From contig OY728163.1 in assembly GCA_963277665.1 (NCBI GenBank), forward strand, positions 1,905,886,644 to 1,905,950,643: 64,000 nt of DNA. The letters are read 5' to 3'. The notes below the pieces were generated by a model. That model saw nothing but the letters and a program-made list of their open reading frames with translations, was not told the origin of the DNA and did no database searches. This document shows, piece by piece, positions 10,324-20,159 of the stretch (the first letter of the stretch is position 1; each line of letters opens with the position of its first letter). This DNA comes from Viscum album. Taxonomy: Eukaryota; Streptophyta; Magnoliopsida; Santalales; Viscaceae. A program made the position numbers and the translations under genes.

Positions 10324-10767
10324 ACTCAACCACAGTCACCCTTCTTCACTCCTGAGAAAAGTCACATATCATGTATTCCACAAATTTTTTTGACAATATA
10401 TGCATGTTCATATTCCTCAATCCATTGTAAAAATATAGGCAAAGAAAGATTCCACCAAGAATCAATATCAATAAATTTGAAAGTCATTATCTCATAAATT
10501 TTATCAAAATAAAATTCAGTGAGATTAATGACACTAATCATAGAAAAACAAGTCATGGGTCCACTATGCCATTAATTCCCCATGTGTGTATGTGCCAACC
10601 ATTTAAAGCTCATGTCTCCACCCTTTATTCAGTATATTAATGTCAATTAAAAAAAATTCTTCTTACCTATTTTAATTCACCGAACCTATTCTACATTCAT
10701 TTTTAATCAAATTTCAAGAACCACTCACTTAAGGATTTCTGAAAGTCAAACCTTAAGCTCCCGACCT
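10324..10767 (-). other. PPT and 3' non-coding region of unit B
   Basis: About 440 bp aligned with 188-640 of unit A, including the purine tract, a short GT-like run and the block ending CTCCCGACCT. At 10768 the sequence switches abruptly to the gag tail. I see no gene here. Confidence 0.8.
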
Positions 10768-12339
10768 TCCTGGTGGTACGATAGGTGCTAATGTATTAGT
10801 TTTTTGATTCCCACTTCTCAATTTGATGGAACTGGCATTCCCCTTAGTATTTTAAGTAGGTTTTGAAGGAATATTTAAAAATTTCTTAATTACTAGTTCA
10901 TGGAGGGAAGAGGCAATATGGATCATTTGTGTCTTCAACTCCCTCAACTTAGAACCTTGAATCTTCAACTAATTCTGTTGATTAAGAACAATTTGTTTCA
11001 AAAGATCATCAATATTATAATCTAACTTTGGTTGATAATTTTGTTGTTTTTGACTTGTTCATGATTGAGATTCAAATCTCATTTGGGTTTGTTGGAAACC
11101 CTGTTGGTAAGGTAGAGGCTGTGGGAAATTTTGTTAAAAAGGTGGCCTTTGTTGTTGTCTAGATCCATACCTCATGTTTGATTGATCCATCCACCATTGG
11201 TTGTATGTTTGAGAAAAGTAATCTTAATTCCTATAGGGATGTGTTTTTTTGCATCTACTGATATGGTCTCTTAGAGAATATTGCTACTCAATCTTTCATC
11301 TCTTATAGTTGGGGGAAACAATCGGTTGGATGGTCTATTTTAGTGAAAATTCCACAAGGCCTCAATAGAGTGGGTTGGGATGTATTTTGATCCAAAGAAA
11401 TATTCCTCACCATAGTGGTCAATTATTCTAACTTAGTATCAATAAAATTATTTTCAAGAGAATAAGGACTTAATTTATGTACTCCTCTAACATGTGGTGT
11501 ACCTTGATCGCCAGTTTTTTGGGATTTTTGTTCGATCTTGTCGATTAATGCATGTACGACTACTAGTGTTTTGTCCACCAGTTCCCATCCAGCTGCAAAA
11601 TCCACCATGATTCTCTCCATAGGTGTGAGGCCTTCATGGAAGTACAGGATGAGGAGTTTCTCACTGATTTGGTGATGTGGTCAGTTTGCACACAACTTCT
11701 TGAATCACTCCTAGTACTCCTACATTGACTCCCCTTATGCTCGATCAATCCTCAATATCTCCTTTATAATGGAAGTGGTCCTCAATGCTGAAAAAACATG
11801 TATAAAAAAATATTTTTTAAATCATTCCAACATGTTACATCTTCAGGTTATCAATTATGTATCCAATCCGTAGTAGTTCTATAAAGTGATAATGGAAATG
11901 ATCTTAGTTTTATTTTATATTCAGATACATTTCTTGGTTTTAGGGTTGATCAAACCAAATTAAATTATTTTAGACTTTTATTGGGATCCTCACTAGAAAA
12001 TCCATGAAAATTTGGAAGTAGGTGAATTAACCCATATTTAAATTAGAAGTCCGATTCAAGATCTGGGTATGCAATACAATTTGTTTGATAGTTAATATAT
12101 GGTGCAACCAATTCTCAAATAGTTATATTAAGTTCATTTTTATTATTTTCATCCATTTGTTCTGGTTTTATGTTTGAATTATAATTGCTTCCAATTTCAA
12201 TGTTACTATAATGGATGAATTGTCCATGTGGTTGAATGTTGAAACTTCTCGTAGACTAAGATTGTTTAATTCAATATCGAAGGCTATGTTCAATCTCAGG
12301 GTCATGATCTAAGAGATCCTCAGGATTAATTTGTGTCAT
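10768..12339 (-). pseudogene. Athila gag, unit B (start codon intact, internal stops)
   Basis: The start ATG at 12339 is followed by TQINPEDLLDHDPEIEHSL. Further on come GLIHLLPNFHGFSSEDPNK (about 11980-12040) and ERIMVDFAAGWELVDKT with LIDKIEQK (11423-11620), as in Athila gag. Stops already occur within the first 30 codons and again at each block boundary. The C-terminal basic tail, which in unit A continues to about 5060, is cut off at 10768. It keeps the likely ancestral start that unit A has lost and shows better wording in the C-terminal half of the capsid. Confidence 0.75.
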
Positions 12340-12534
12340 AAATAAAACAAAAAGAAAATGTAAATGAATAAAAGTGGACCATAATAAAAATAAAATAAGT
12401 TTGAGTAGGTCTGATAAAAATAAAATAAGAGAAAAAAAAACATGAGAAAGGGGAAAAAGGAAGAAAGAGGATAAGAAAATAATAAAATTAAAAATAAATT
12501 AAATATCTCTAACTGTTTGAATAAATTACTTTCC

Positions 12535-12552
12535 TCTCTGGAAATAATGGAA
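12535..12552 (-). other. Decayed primer-binding site, unit B
   Basis: The position matches 7206-7223 of unit A, just before the LTR edge at 12556. The plus strand reads ctctggaaataatggaaa, with more changes than in unit A. It is identified by alignment, not by its own match to a tRNA. Confidence 0.55.
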
Positions 12553-12555
12553 ATT

Positions 12556-13031
12556 TGAAATATTCTATCATGGGATCTCACAAGTAATGTTTAATTTTTA
12601 CTTCTTAGGTGCAAAATAGTGGATAACCAAGGTCGTCTCTCAAAGAGGCAGTAATTAAAACAACTTATTAAAGGTATTATGAGAATAATGATAAAATAAA
12701 TAAGTAACTTAGATGGATTAAGGTGGGTTGATGTTTATAAAATAAGGATAATAAGTTTACTAGAAGAATATTTTTTTTTTGTTTTTTTGAAATAATGTTT
12801 GATTAATAAAACAAAATAAGAAATTTTTTTTTTGAAAAATATTTTAAAATGTGTAACCAATCTGACTCTACCTATTCACTTATTAATCATTATCGTTTAT
12901 ATTAATCTCCACTTAATTATGATCCCCTATTTTTCTAACCCTCGAAATCTACAAAAGTTAACTTAACCACAATTATGAAATTAATTAAACCCTAGGCTAG
13001 CTTCAAAAAATGAAATCGTAGCACCTTGAGT
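12556..13031 (-). repeat. Partial Athila LTR, unit B
   Basis: Aligns with 7227 to about 7705 and 16952-17435, including the shared block CTAGGCTAGCTTC. It ends at a (TA)n tract (13032-13057), so the remaining 1.2 kb of the LTR is missing. Confidence 0.8.

Positions 13032-13057
<26 letters not shown>
13032..13057. repeat. (TA)n microsatellite at the B/C junction
   Basis: About 13 TA units lie exactly between the truncated LTR of unit B and the pol 3' region of unit C. Unit A has an imperfect TA tract (679-706) in the region that is absent from C, so the tract may mark a recombination or deletion point. Confidence 0.85.
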
Positions 13058-13062
<5 letters not shown>

Positions 13063-13254
13063 TTTTTACCAAAAACTTAACAAAAATCACTCAAAAAACA
13101 CACAAATGAAAACCCTAAATATCTTCCCCAAAATTTTGTCCCCTACCCCACACTTAAAATATTACATTGTCCTCAATGTGAACATATGAGATAATATGTG
13201 CACATAAAATGTATAATTTTAAATAGGATAAGTAATATAAAAGTAAAATTGTTA

Positions 13255-13859
13255 TGAAAAGACTCATATTTTCAAGTGATGATGGGGTCATGTAGTGTGA
13301 TGAAATCAACTTCATTAATAGGAATTGCCTCAATGTATTGCTTCAAACATCTACCATTAACTATAAAACTCTTTCCAGTGTCCTCTTGAATGATATCCAC
13401 TACATCGTAAGGAAAAACATTAGATGAAACATAAGAACCTAACCATCTAGAATGAAACCTTCTAGGCATCAAATTCAGTCATGAAATATATAGAAAAAAT
13501 TTCTCTCTAACATGAAACTTCCTTTTTTAGATAATTCTATCATGAGATGATTTTGATCTTTCCTTGTAGACCCTTGAGTTCTCATATGATGATAATAAAA
13601 TCTCCTCAAGAACATGAATTTGTAGCTACATTTTAATTATATCTTGGTCCAAATCCATGTTGCATTTATTTATAACCAAACATAATTGATTCTTGACTTC
13701 CATTAGGATATGATATGTTTTCCTAAAAATAATCCAAAATGGGGACATATAAATGGGTGTCTTGTATGCTGTCCTATAATCCCACAATGCATCATATAAG
13801 TGCTTGATCCAATCCTTCATATTTAGTTGTACAATTTTCTAATTTTTTTTTCAACTAAA
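13255..13859 (-). pseudogene. Athila integrase C-terminal part, unit C
   Basis: Two open blocks lie on the minus strand. 13626-13820 reads [21 protein letters not shown]... with the Athila signature. 13272-13472 reads FHSRWLGSYVSSNVFPYD..., then GKSFIVNGRCLKQYIEA, the usual end of Athila pol. The C-terminal tail is better preserved than in unit A. Stops and a frameshift separate the two blocks. The G-rich, pol-downstream run follows at 13130-13160. Confidence 0.85.
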
Positions 13860-14160
13860 GATTTGAAACCTTAACCTGACCAATTGTTTAAGGGTGATAT
13901 GCTATTGATATTTTGAATTTCACCCCATACTTCTGAAGGAGGGAATCCAAATTATTATTGAAAAAGTGTGACCCTTGGTCACTCATGATGGCATTTGGTA
14001 CTTCAAACCTATATAAAATTTGAGCCTTGACAAAGTCCACTACAACATGAGAGTCATCAGTCCTAATGGCCTTGGACTCCACCCATTTTCTAACATAATA
14101 AACAGTAACCAAAATATACAAGAATCCAAATGAACCAGGAAAAGGACCCATAAAATAAAT
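13860..14160 (-). pseudogene. Athila integrase catalytic core, unit C
   Basis: The block reads GPFPGSFGFLYILVTVYYV..., KWVES, DDSHVVVDFVKAQILYRF, AIMSDQGSHF and KYGVKFKISIAYHP. The second catalytic Asp (SDQG) is intact. The first is Tyr (VYYVRKW), as in unit A. The motif that should carry the Glu (13865-13895) has slipped out of frame and reads through a stop. Hence units A and C have lost different catalytic residues but share the Tyr change. Confidence 0.85.
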
Positions 14161-14189
14161 TCCCCATACATAAAAAATTTCATAGAATA

Positions 14190-14476
14190 ATATAGGTTAT
14201 TGAGGAATCTCATGCCTCATAGAAATGCTTCATGTATGTTGTCAATGTGAACATGACTTATAAAATAGATGAGCATCATGGAATAAGTTAGGCCAATATA
14301 ATCCAGAGTCTAAAAATTTCCTAGTTATTCGTTGGGGTCCAAAGTGTTCTCCACATGAAATTGTATGGCATAAATGTAGAATAGACTCAAAATCATGATT
14401 AGGAACACACATCCTAATAACTTTATCACTAAACATGCGCCAGAGGTATGGATCATCCAACACATAAAACCTAGAC
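14190..14476 (-). pseudogene. Athila integrase zinc-finger region, unit C
   Basis: The block 14242-14463 reads CHTISCGEHFGPQRITRK, FLDSGLYWPNLFHDAH and LFYKSCSH. The His pair is present. The CxxC pair is disrupted just after SCSH, where the frame breaks before the TGNISRR wording. It follows the RNase H linker in the same order as unit A. Confidence 0.8.
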
Positions 14477-15110
14477 TCACATTTTAATTTTTAGACTTGA
14501 TGTTTCTCTATTTTTTTTTGGAATTTTAGGGTAAACAAGGTAGTTAAATAAATTATCATACCAAGGATGCATACCTGAGATGGAATAAAGATTCTCATTG
14601 GGGAAAGTGTCTCGAATTGGTACCTGGTCCATGGTGTCATCCTCTAGTGTGTGAGTAATCCTACACATATGGTTTTCCACCAAGTTTTCTAACCCCTTAT
14701 TATCCTTTATCTCAATATCAAATTCTTGAAGAAGTAGCATCCATAGAATAAGTCTAGGCTTTACATCAAGCTTCTTCAAGAGGCACCTCAGAGTTACATG
14801 GTTAGAAAAAAAACTACTTTAGAGCTCGATAAATATGAACAAAATTTATATAAAGAACATATGATGGAAAGAAACTCCTTTATATGGTTTTGTATTTTGA
14901 TTGGGCTGAATCCAATGTCCTCAAATAATAGGCAACCACATGTGAACGTCCTTCCACCCTCTGTGATAAGAAAGTTCCAACTGTGAAGTTGGATGTGTCA
15001 CACATAAGCTCAAATAGAAGGTCCCACTATGGGGGATGTATGATTAGTGGAGTGGAAAAATTCTTATTTATATCATCAAATGAAACCCTACAAGAATCAT
15101 CAAACACAAA
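14477..15110 (-). pseudogene. Athila RNase H and linker, unit C
   Basis: 14477-14779 starts MKKLDVKPRLILWMLLLQEF, then DIEIKDNKGLENLVENHM and a linker that matches 2640-2880 of unit A. The catalytic half (14780-15110) has several stops but aligns in order with 2886-3240. The longer right-hand open frame at 14798-14986 is on the wrong strand and is a shadow. Confidence 0.75.
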
Positions 15111-15119
15111 ATCCAAATC

Positions 15120-16085
15120 TTTTTGAAGTAATCGTGACAAAGGAAGAGAAATATCACTAAAATATTTGATGAATCACTAATAAAATATTGCATCTACTAG
15201 AAAAGATCTAACATCACATACACATGAAGGATATGGTAAGGATGAAATAAAATCTACCTTATATCTATAAACCTATATCCCATGTTTTGACACTACATTC
15301 CCTAAGACAATTCCATGATCTACCATGAAATGAAACTTTTCAAAGTTCAAGACTATATTATTCTCTATAACATGATTCAAAACCTTTCCCAAACTAAAGA
15401 TTCATTCATAAAATAAATATCCATACACTATAAAATCATCCATAAATACCTCCATGTAGGTCTCAAAGAAATTAGAAAAAATACTCACCATACATATTTG
15501 GAAGGTACTTAGTGAATTTCAAAGTCAAAATGGAATCCTTTGGTAAAAAAATGTACCGAATGGATGAGTGAATGTTGTATTCTCTTGATCACCTAGAGCT
15601 ATATAAACTGAAAAATATCTAGAAAATCCACCCAAGAAACAACAGTGTATATTCCTAGCTAGTCTCTCAAGTATTTGATCAATAAATGGTAGGGGGAAAT
15701 AACCCTTTCTAGTGGATTGATTTAGTTTCCTATAATCAATACACACACGCCAATAATTTTGTACCCTAATTGGAACTATCTCCTCTCTATCATTTATAAC
15801 AATAGTAAAACCAATTTTATTAGGCATAAACAAAATAGGAATCACCCACTGGGAATCTAAAATGGGATAAATTATACCTTCCTTGAGTAAATTTTCAACT
15901 TCTTTTTTAACAACTTCAAAAAGAGTTAGATTCAGTCTCCTTTGTGGCTACCTAAATAGTTTATCCCCATCCTCCAGAAAAAACCTATGCATGAAAATGG
16001 AGGGGATAATACCTAATATATTAGACAAGGTCCACCCAATTTACTTGATGTTCTCCCTCAAAATATTCAAAAAAATTTCTTGATG
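15120..16085 (-). pseudogene. Athila reverse transcriptase, unit C
   Basis: 15525-15845 reads VCIDYRKLNQSTRKGYF, PFIDQILERLA, CFLGGFSRYF and TFTHPFGTFFYQR. The catalytic palm motif FMDD is retained at about 15437 (EVFMDDFIVYG). The other catalytic Asp (FLDG in unit A) is Gly here (FLGG). The thumb (15150-15400) is interrupted by stops. The N-terminal part (15850-16085) aligns with 4030-4260. Confidence 0.85.
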
Positions 16086-16099
16086 TTAAAAAGGAAAAT

Positions 16100-16540
16100 T
16101 GTTAGCATTGATTACAGGAAATATCTCTCCACTTAATAAGTATGATTATTTGAGATTTGGTGGCAATGGCTGAGTTCCAATGAAGGGGGGTGCTGTATGG
16201 ATAGAGAAATTGAAGGAATTGAAATATGTTCACAATGAACATTAATACCATAATATACATAATCAAAATCAGAGAATAATGCATCAAATCCATCAGCATA
16301 CTCAACAACCAAGTCATAATCAGAGTGAGCATGATCAAAATTATAATATGAATCCATTTAAAAATAAAATCTAAGAGAGGGTTTTTCATTATAAAAAGGT
16401 GTGGAAGTTCTCTTAGAAATCAAAATAGAACCAATACTCATACTCTCTCTAAGTATAAGACAATCAAAATCTATGGGGTTTTTATTTTGTGGTTAAAAAT
16501 GGGAGATAAAAAAAGCATAATGGTCCTCAGAGGGGTACTT
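16100..16540 (-). pseudogene. Protease-RT linker, unit C
   Basis: The open frame 16133-16357 reads MDSYYNFDHAHSDYDLVVE..., an acidic run that is the readable form of the linker in unit A, ending with SIQHPPSLELS. It has no known catalytic function. Confidence 0.55.
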
Positions 16541-16544
16541 CATG

Positions 16545-16932
16545 GAGTCCATAATATTAAATATCACAACTTCATCTCCAAAATCCATGAAAAGTGTACC
16601 CTTATTGACATTTATGATAGTTTTTGTAGTTTTGAGGAAGGGACTACCTAAGGTAATGGGAGGATGAGAATTTACCTGATCATCTTCATGTTATGCACAT
16701 AGGAATCTACTAGAAATATCATGTTTCTTACCCAAAAAGTACATCCTCAAGGAATCCCACTAGATATGTTGTATATATATTCACTGACTACACCACTAAT
16801 CTCATTGGATTCAACTCACCAACCTATAAAGAAGAGAATACAGAGCGAGACATCACATTTATAGAAGCTCCCATATCACATAAAGCATCAAAAAAGTGTA
16901 ACTCCCCTATAGTGTATGGGATGGTGAATGTA
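16545..16932 (-). pseudogene. Athila protease, unit C, cut at its N-terminal edge
   Basis: The minus strand reads HFFDALCDMGASINVMS around the active site (about 16850-16900), followed by the equivalent of ILGSPFL and ending FNIMDSMKYP near 16550. The active-site wording is closer to the usual form than in unit A. The block stops at 16932, where the primer site begins. The deletion of gag therefore begins a few codons upstream of the protease. Confidence 0.8.
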
Positions 16933-16948
16933 CCTGGAAATGGTTCCA
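16933..16948 (-). other. Primer-binding site, unit C
   Basis: The minus strand reads TTGGAACCATTTCCAGG, nearly identical to unit A. It lies directly next to protease sequence, with no leader or gag between. Confidence 0.75.
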
Positions 16949-16951
16949 ATT

Positions 16952-18669
16952 TTAAAGGTAAAATCATGAGTGCTTTCAAATGATGTGTAATTTTTTACTT
17001 CTTAGGTGCAACAAAGTGTATTAACAAGGCCATCTCTCAAAGGAGGAAGTAAATTTAACAACATATTAAATGTATTTTAAAAATAAAATAAAATAACATA
17101 AAAAAACAACTTAAAAATATGGGGGTTGTTTATCATTTATAATACTATAAGAATTATTTTGGAATACAATTTTATATATTTTTTTAATTTTTTTTGAAAT
17201 AAAATTAAGAAAATGAAATAAGAATATGTTTTTTTAGAAAATTATTTTAAAGAAATAATTGATCTAACTCTACCACTTAACTTACTTATTAATAATTAAC
17301 ATTTAAAATAACATCTACTTAATTATGATCCCTTTATTTTTTAACCCACAAACCCTATAGGAATTAAATTTACCACAAATATGAAAAGAGTTAAACCCTA
17401 GGCTAGCTTCGGAACATGCAATCGTAATACCCTGATTTGATTTTCATTATAAGTCCAGATTATGGTTAGTGGTAAATTAGGTAATAAATCCATTCTTAAA
17501 AGAAATATTAATTTAGATTAGAGGTTATATTTGAACTCTAAAAATTTATCCCATATAGTTTTTCTTTACCGGTTTAGGTCGTGCTCTCAAAATTCACACA
17601 ATTCTCAACCTCACATGTTTTGTGTTAATTATTCAATTGATTTATTCATTTAATTTAAATTATAAAATATATTAATATATCATAATAATTGAATTAATTT
17701 ATCTCATTTATTAAAAAATAAATGAATTAAGAAAGTAATAGGTAGATTGATTATTAAAAAGAACTACTCTTCCATGGGTGGTGTAGTCCTCATAGAAACG
17801 TTTTTTACATTTACAAAGTTCATGGAAAGGGTATAACCCAATCACATCTATAATATTGATTTATAGACAAAATAGGAAGATTAAGAGAAGAATAAAATTG
17901 AAAATAACAAAAGAAATGGAATAGAAACTAAGGTTTTATTGAAAGAATAATAATATTACAACAAAGAAGAGGATCATAAGAGAGTTTTGAAGAAGATACC
18001 AGATTTAAAGATTAAATCATCCAATAGTGAATTGAATTGGAAAGGAAATAATTATTATATAATAGAAATTCTACATGTCACGTATAAAACCACAAAATGA
18101 GAAAAAAACCAATTTATAGAGTGGAGTGGAGGCTAGGTTTTAAGAGGTTTCAAGTGTGAATGTGAAAATTCAGCCAAATAAACTAAGGAAAATTTAACTA
18201 CGTATTTGACCTCGAAAATGCATGAAACAACTATCCTTACATAATTATTATTTGTTCGAAGTTGGGTTATCTATCTCCTCTCCAAATTTAAGCCAAATTC
18301 AACCACGAATGAAGAATTTAAGACCCAAATACAGAACAGATGTCCAATTTGGCGAGTCCATCGCATCTTTGACTTCATGGACCTTTTTCTCCAACCAAAT
18401 TAATGATTTAGCTCTCATATATTGAATGAAAGTTGTATCCTATTAAGTTAGGAACATATTTGAAAAAGTTTAATTATAAATAATACATATAAAAATATTT
18501 ATGTCTTAATTACTGCAGTTCACTTTAAAGGGTAAAATTAGAATTTTCAATAAATTTTCTAATGAATGATATAATCCTAAATATTTTATAAATAAACATA
18601 TTTAACAAAATGTAAGTAAATTATATCATTTATTATCAACAGAATACTCAATAATAATATGTTTTATAT
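16952..18669 (-). repeat. 5' LTR of unit C (1.7 kb, longest uninterrupted copy)
   Basis: The left edge is defined by the primer site and by alignment with 7227. The right edge is defined by alignment with 187 and 10323 (GTTTTAT at 18661-18667). It contains the TATA box (18113-18118) and about 540 bp (17490-18030) replaced in the other LTR. No target duplication can be tested, because the partner LTR lies outside the window. Confidence 0.85.
18113..18118 (-). promoter_or_regulatory. Likely TATA box of Athila LTR, unit C
   Basis: The minus strand reads CACTCTATAAATTGG, at the same place as 9771-9776 in the other LTR. Confidence 0.55.
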
Positions 18670-20159
18670 GATTAAATCATGTTTTTTTTTCTAATTTTGG
18701 ATTATATTCCTCTCCACCATCATACGATATAGAAAAATGTGTTGTTTCAATATGAGGATATACTCTCAAAATCACAGAATATGAAAATAGGATGAATATT
18801 ATTACTAATATATTATCATTGGTAGAGAAGACCACATGGAATCTTATTTTTTGTAATTTTTCACATCAAATCAATTATTGGAATAAATACATCGATATGG
18901 TATTCCATAAATAGGGAATTCACTATCAGAAACTGAAGACAATTGATTGGTGAAAAAATATGTTGGGGACATAGGGTTATGTCCTCAATGGTAGTCAATA
19001 AATGTGCCTAACAAATTATATAGTTATTCATAGGGTATTGAGGTGTCTAGAATATGATACAGGATTTTCCAATGAAAATGGAATTCATTGGATCATTTAT
19101 AAATTTCATTTGTATTATAATAATCCCTAATGGTTCTAAAAAGGAATCATGAACAATAATCCCATAAATGAAGCTTCACATGTTTGATTTCATGATTGAT
19201 CAATCAGTTTCATAGATAAAAGTTTCATATATATTTTAAAATATTGTTTGTAATGTAATTATGTGTTATAATATAAAGTTTATTTATAATGAAAAATCAA
19301 TTATTTACATATGTTATTTTTTTTAAATTCATAAGGTTTTACATGGGGTTCACTATCTATTATTGATGAATAGTTTGACCAAAGGTTAATTCAATGTCTA
19401 ATATTAAATCATTACTTTTCATATATGAAATGTTCGATATAGTTAAAGGATTCAAATTTGGGTCACCATATGATTTTTGATAGAAAATCTGATAAATGGA
19501 AAATATAATTTCCTATATATAACCAATTTTTTTTCATTTGTAAGTTTTCTAATGATGAATGATTCACATAATGATCATTATTTTTTTTATTGAGACTCTA
19601 ATGCAATGTGAAAATAAATTCTATTGAAAATAAATAATTTATATAATATAAATGTTTTATAATGTTTTATGGATTCATGATACATTACTAAATAAATTTT
19701 CACTGGACACTTTGATGGTAGGTAAGGATGGAATCCAGTCGATTATCAATATTTTTTCTTATATGAATGGGTTTGAATAAATTCTAGTCTTTTGTTGGAG
19801 TATACATTCTATATTTGAAAAACAATATGTTGGAATTTGAAGCTAAAGTCACATACATATTATATAATTTTACATATGGTAATATATAACATTATTTAAA
19901 AGTTTCACACAAGCATAACCATTATTTATCTTACGATAACTCTGAAATCTCTCTTAACCGCGATGCTTCATCACAAACATCATTGAAAAAAACATTACAA
20001 TTTTTTTTCATGTGGATTTATATCCAATTATTCTTTAGAAATTTCATAGTTCAAGTGGATAAGAAAATATCATTTAACCCTTTATAGGGGAAATATTTCA
20101 TAATACACGACGCACATTTAGATTTATAATGTTTACATGATTAATTTCAAAATCCTACA
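18670..20159. other. Unassigned AT-rich spacer
   Basis: There is no coding frame of note. A run at 18962-18990 (tgttggggacatagggttat) looks like the start of an LTR, but I found no partner copy. Nothing else is recognised. Confidence 0.4.

Larger units (their letters stand above)
10324..13031 (-). mobile_element. Athila unit B: 3' non-coding region fused to gag, primer site and part of an LTR (pol deleted)
   Basis: Compared with unit A, 10324-10767 equals 188-640 (3' non-coding). From about 10775 the sequence equals 5440-7226 (gag tail to primer site), so the whole of pol is missing. The primer site lies around 12535-12552, then the LTR start matches 7227 onward but stops at 13031 against a TA microsatellite. 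The left neighbour is the complete LTR ending at 10323. The deletion leaves a gag-only unit. Confidence 0.85.
13058..18669 (-). mobile_element. Athila unit C: pol joined to primer site and a 1.7-kb LTR (gag deleted)
   Basis: 13060-16925 follows unit A from about 1190 to 5065 (integrase to protease). At about 16930 the sequence jumps to the primer site and LTR edge, so all of gag and the leader is gone. The LTR at 16952-18669 is the longest uninterrupted copy in the window. Together with unit B it carries almost every part of the element, but in separate pieces. Confidence 0.85.

Noticed and set aside
18222..18425. 67-codon open frame
   Set aside because: Lies inside the U3 part of the Athila LTR, where retrotransposons do not encode protein, and the matching segment of the other LTR has no conserved frame.
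18962..19020. LTR-like start TGTTGGGGACATAGGG
   Set aside because: No second copy, PPT or primer site nearby.
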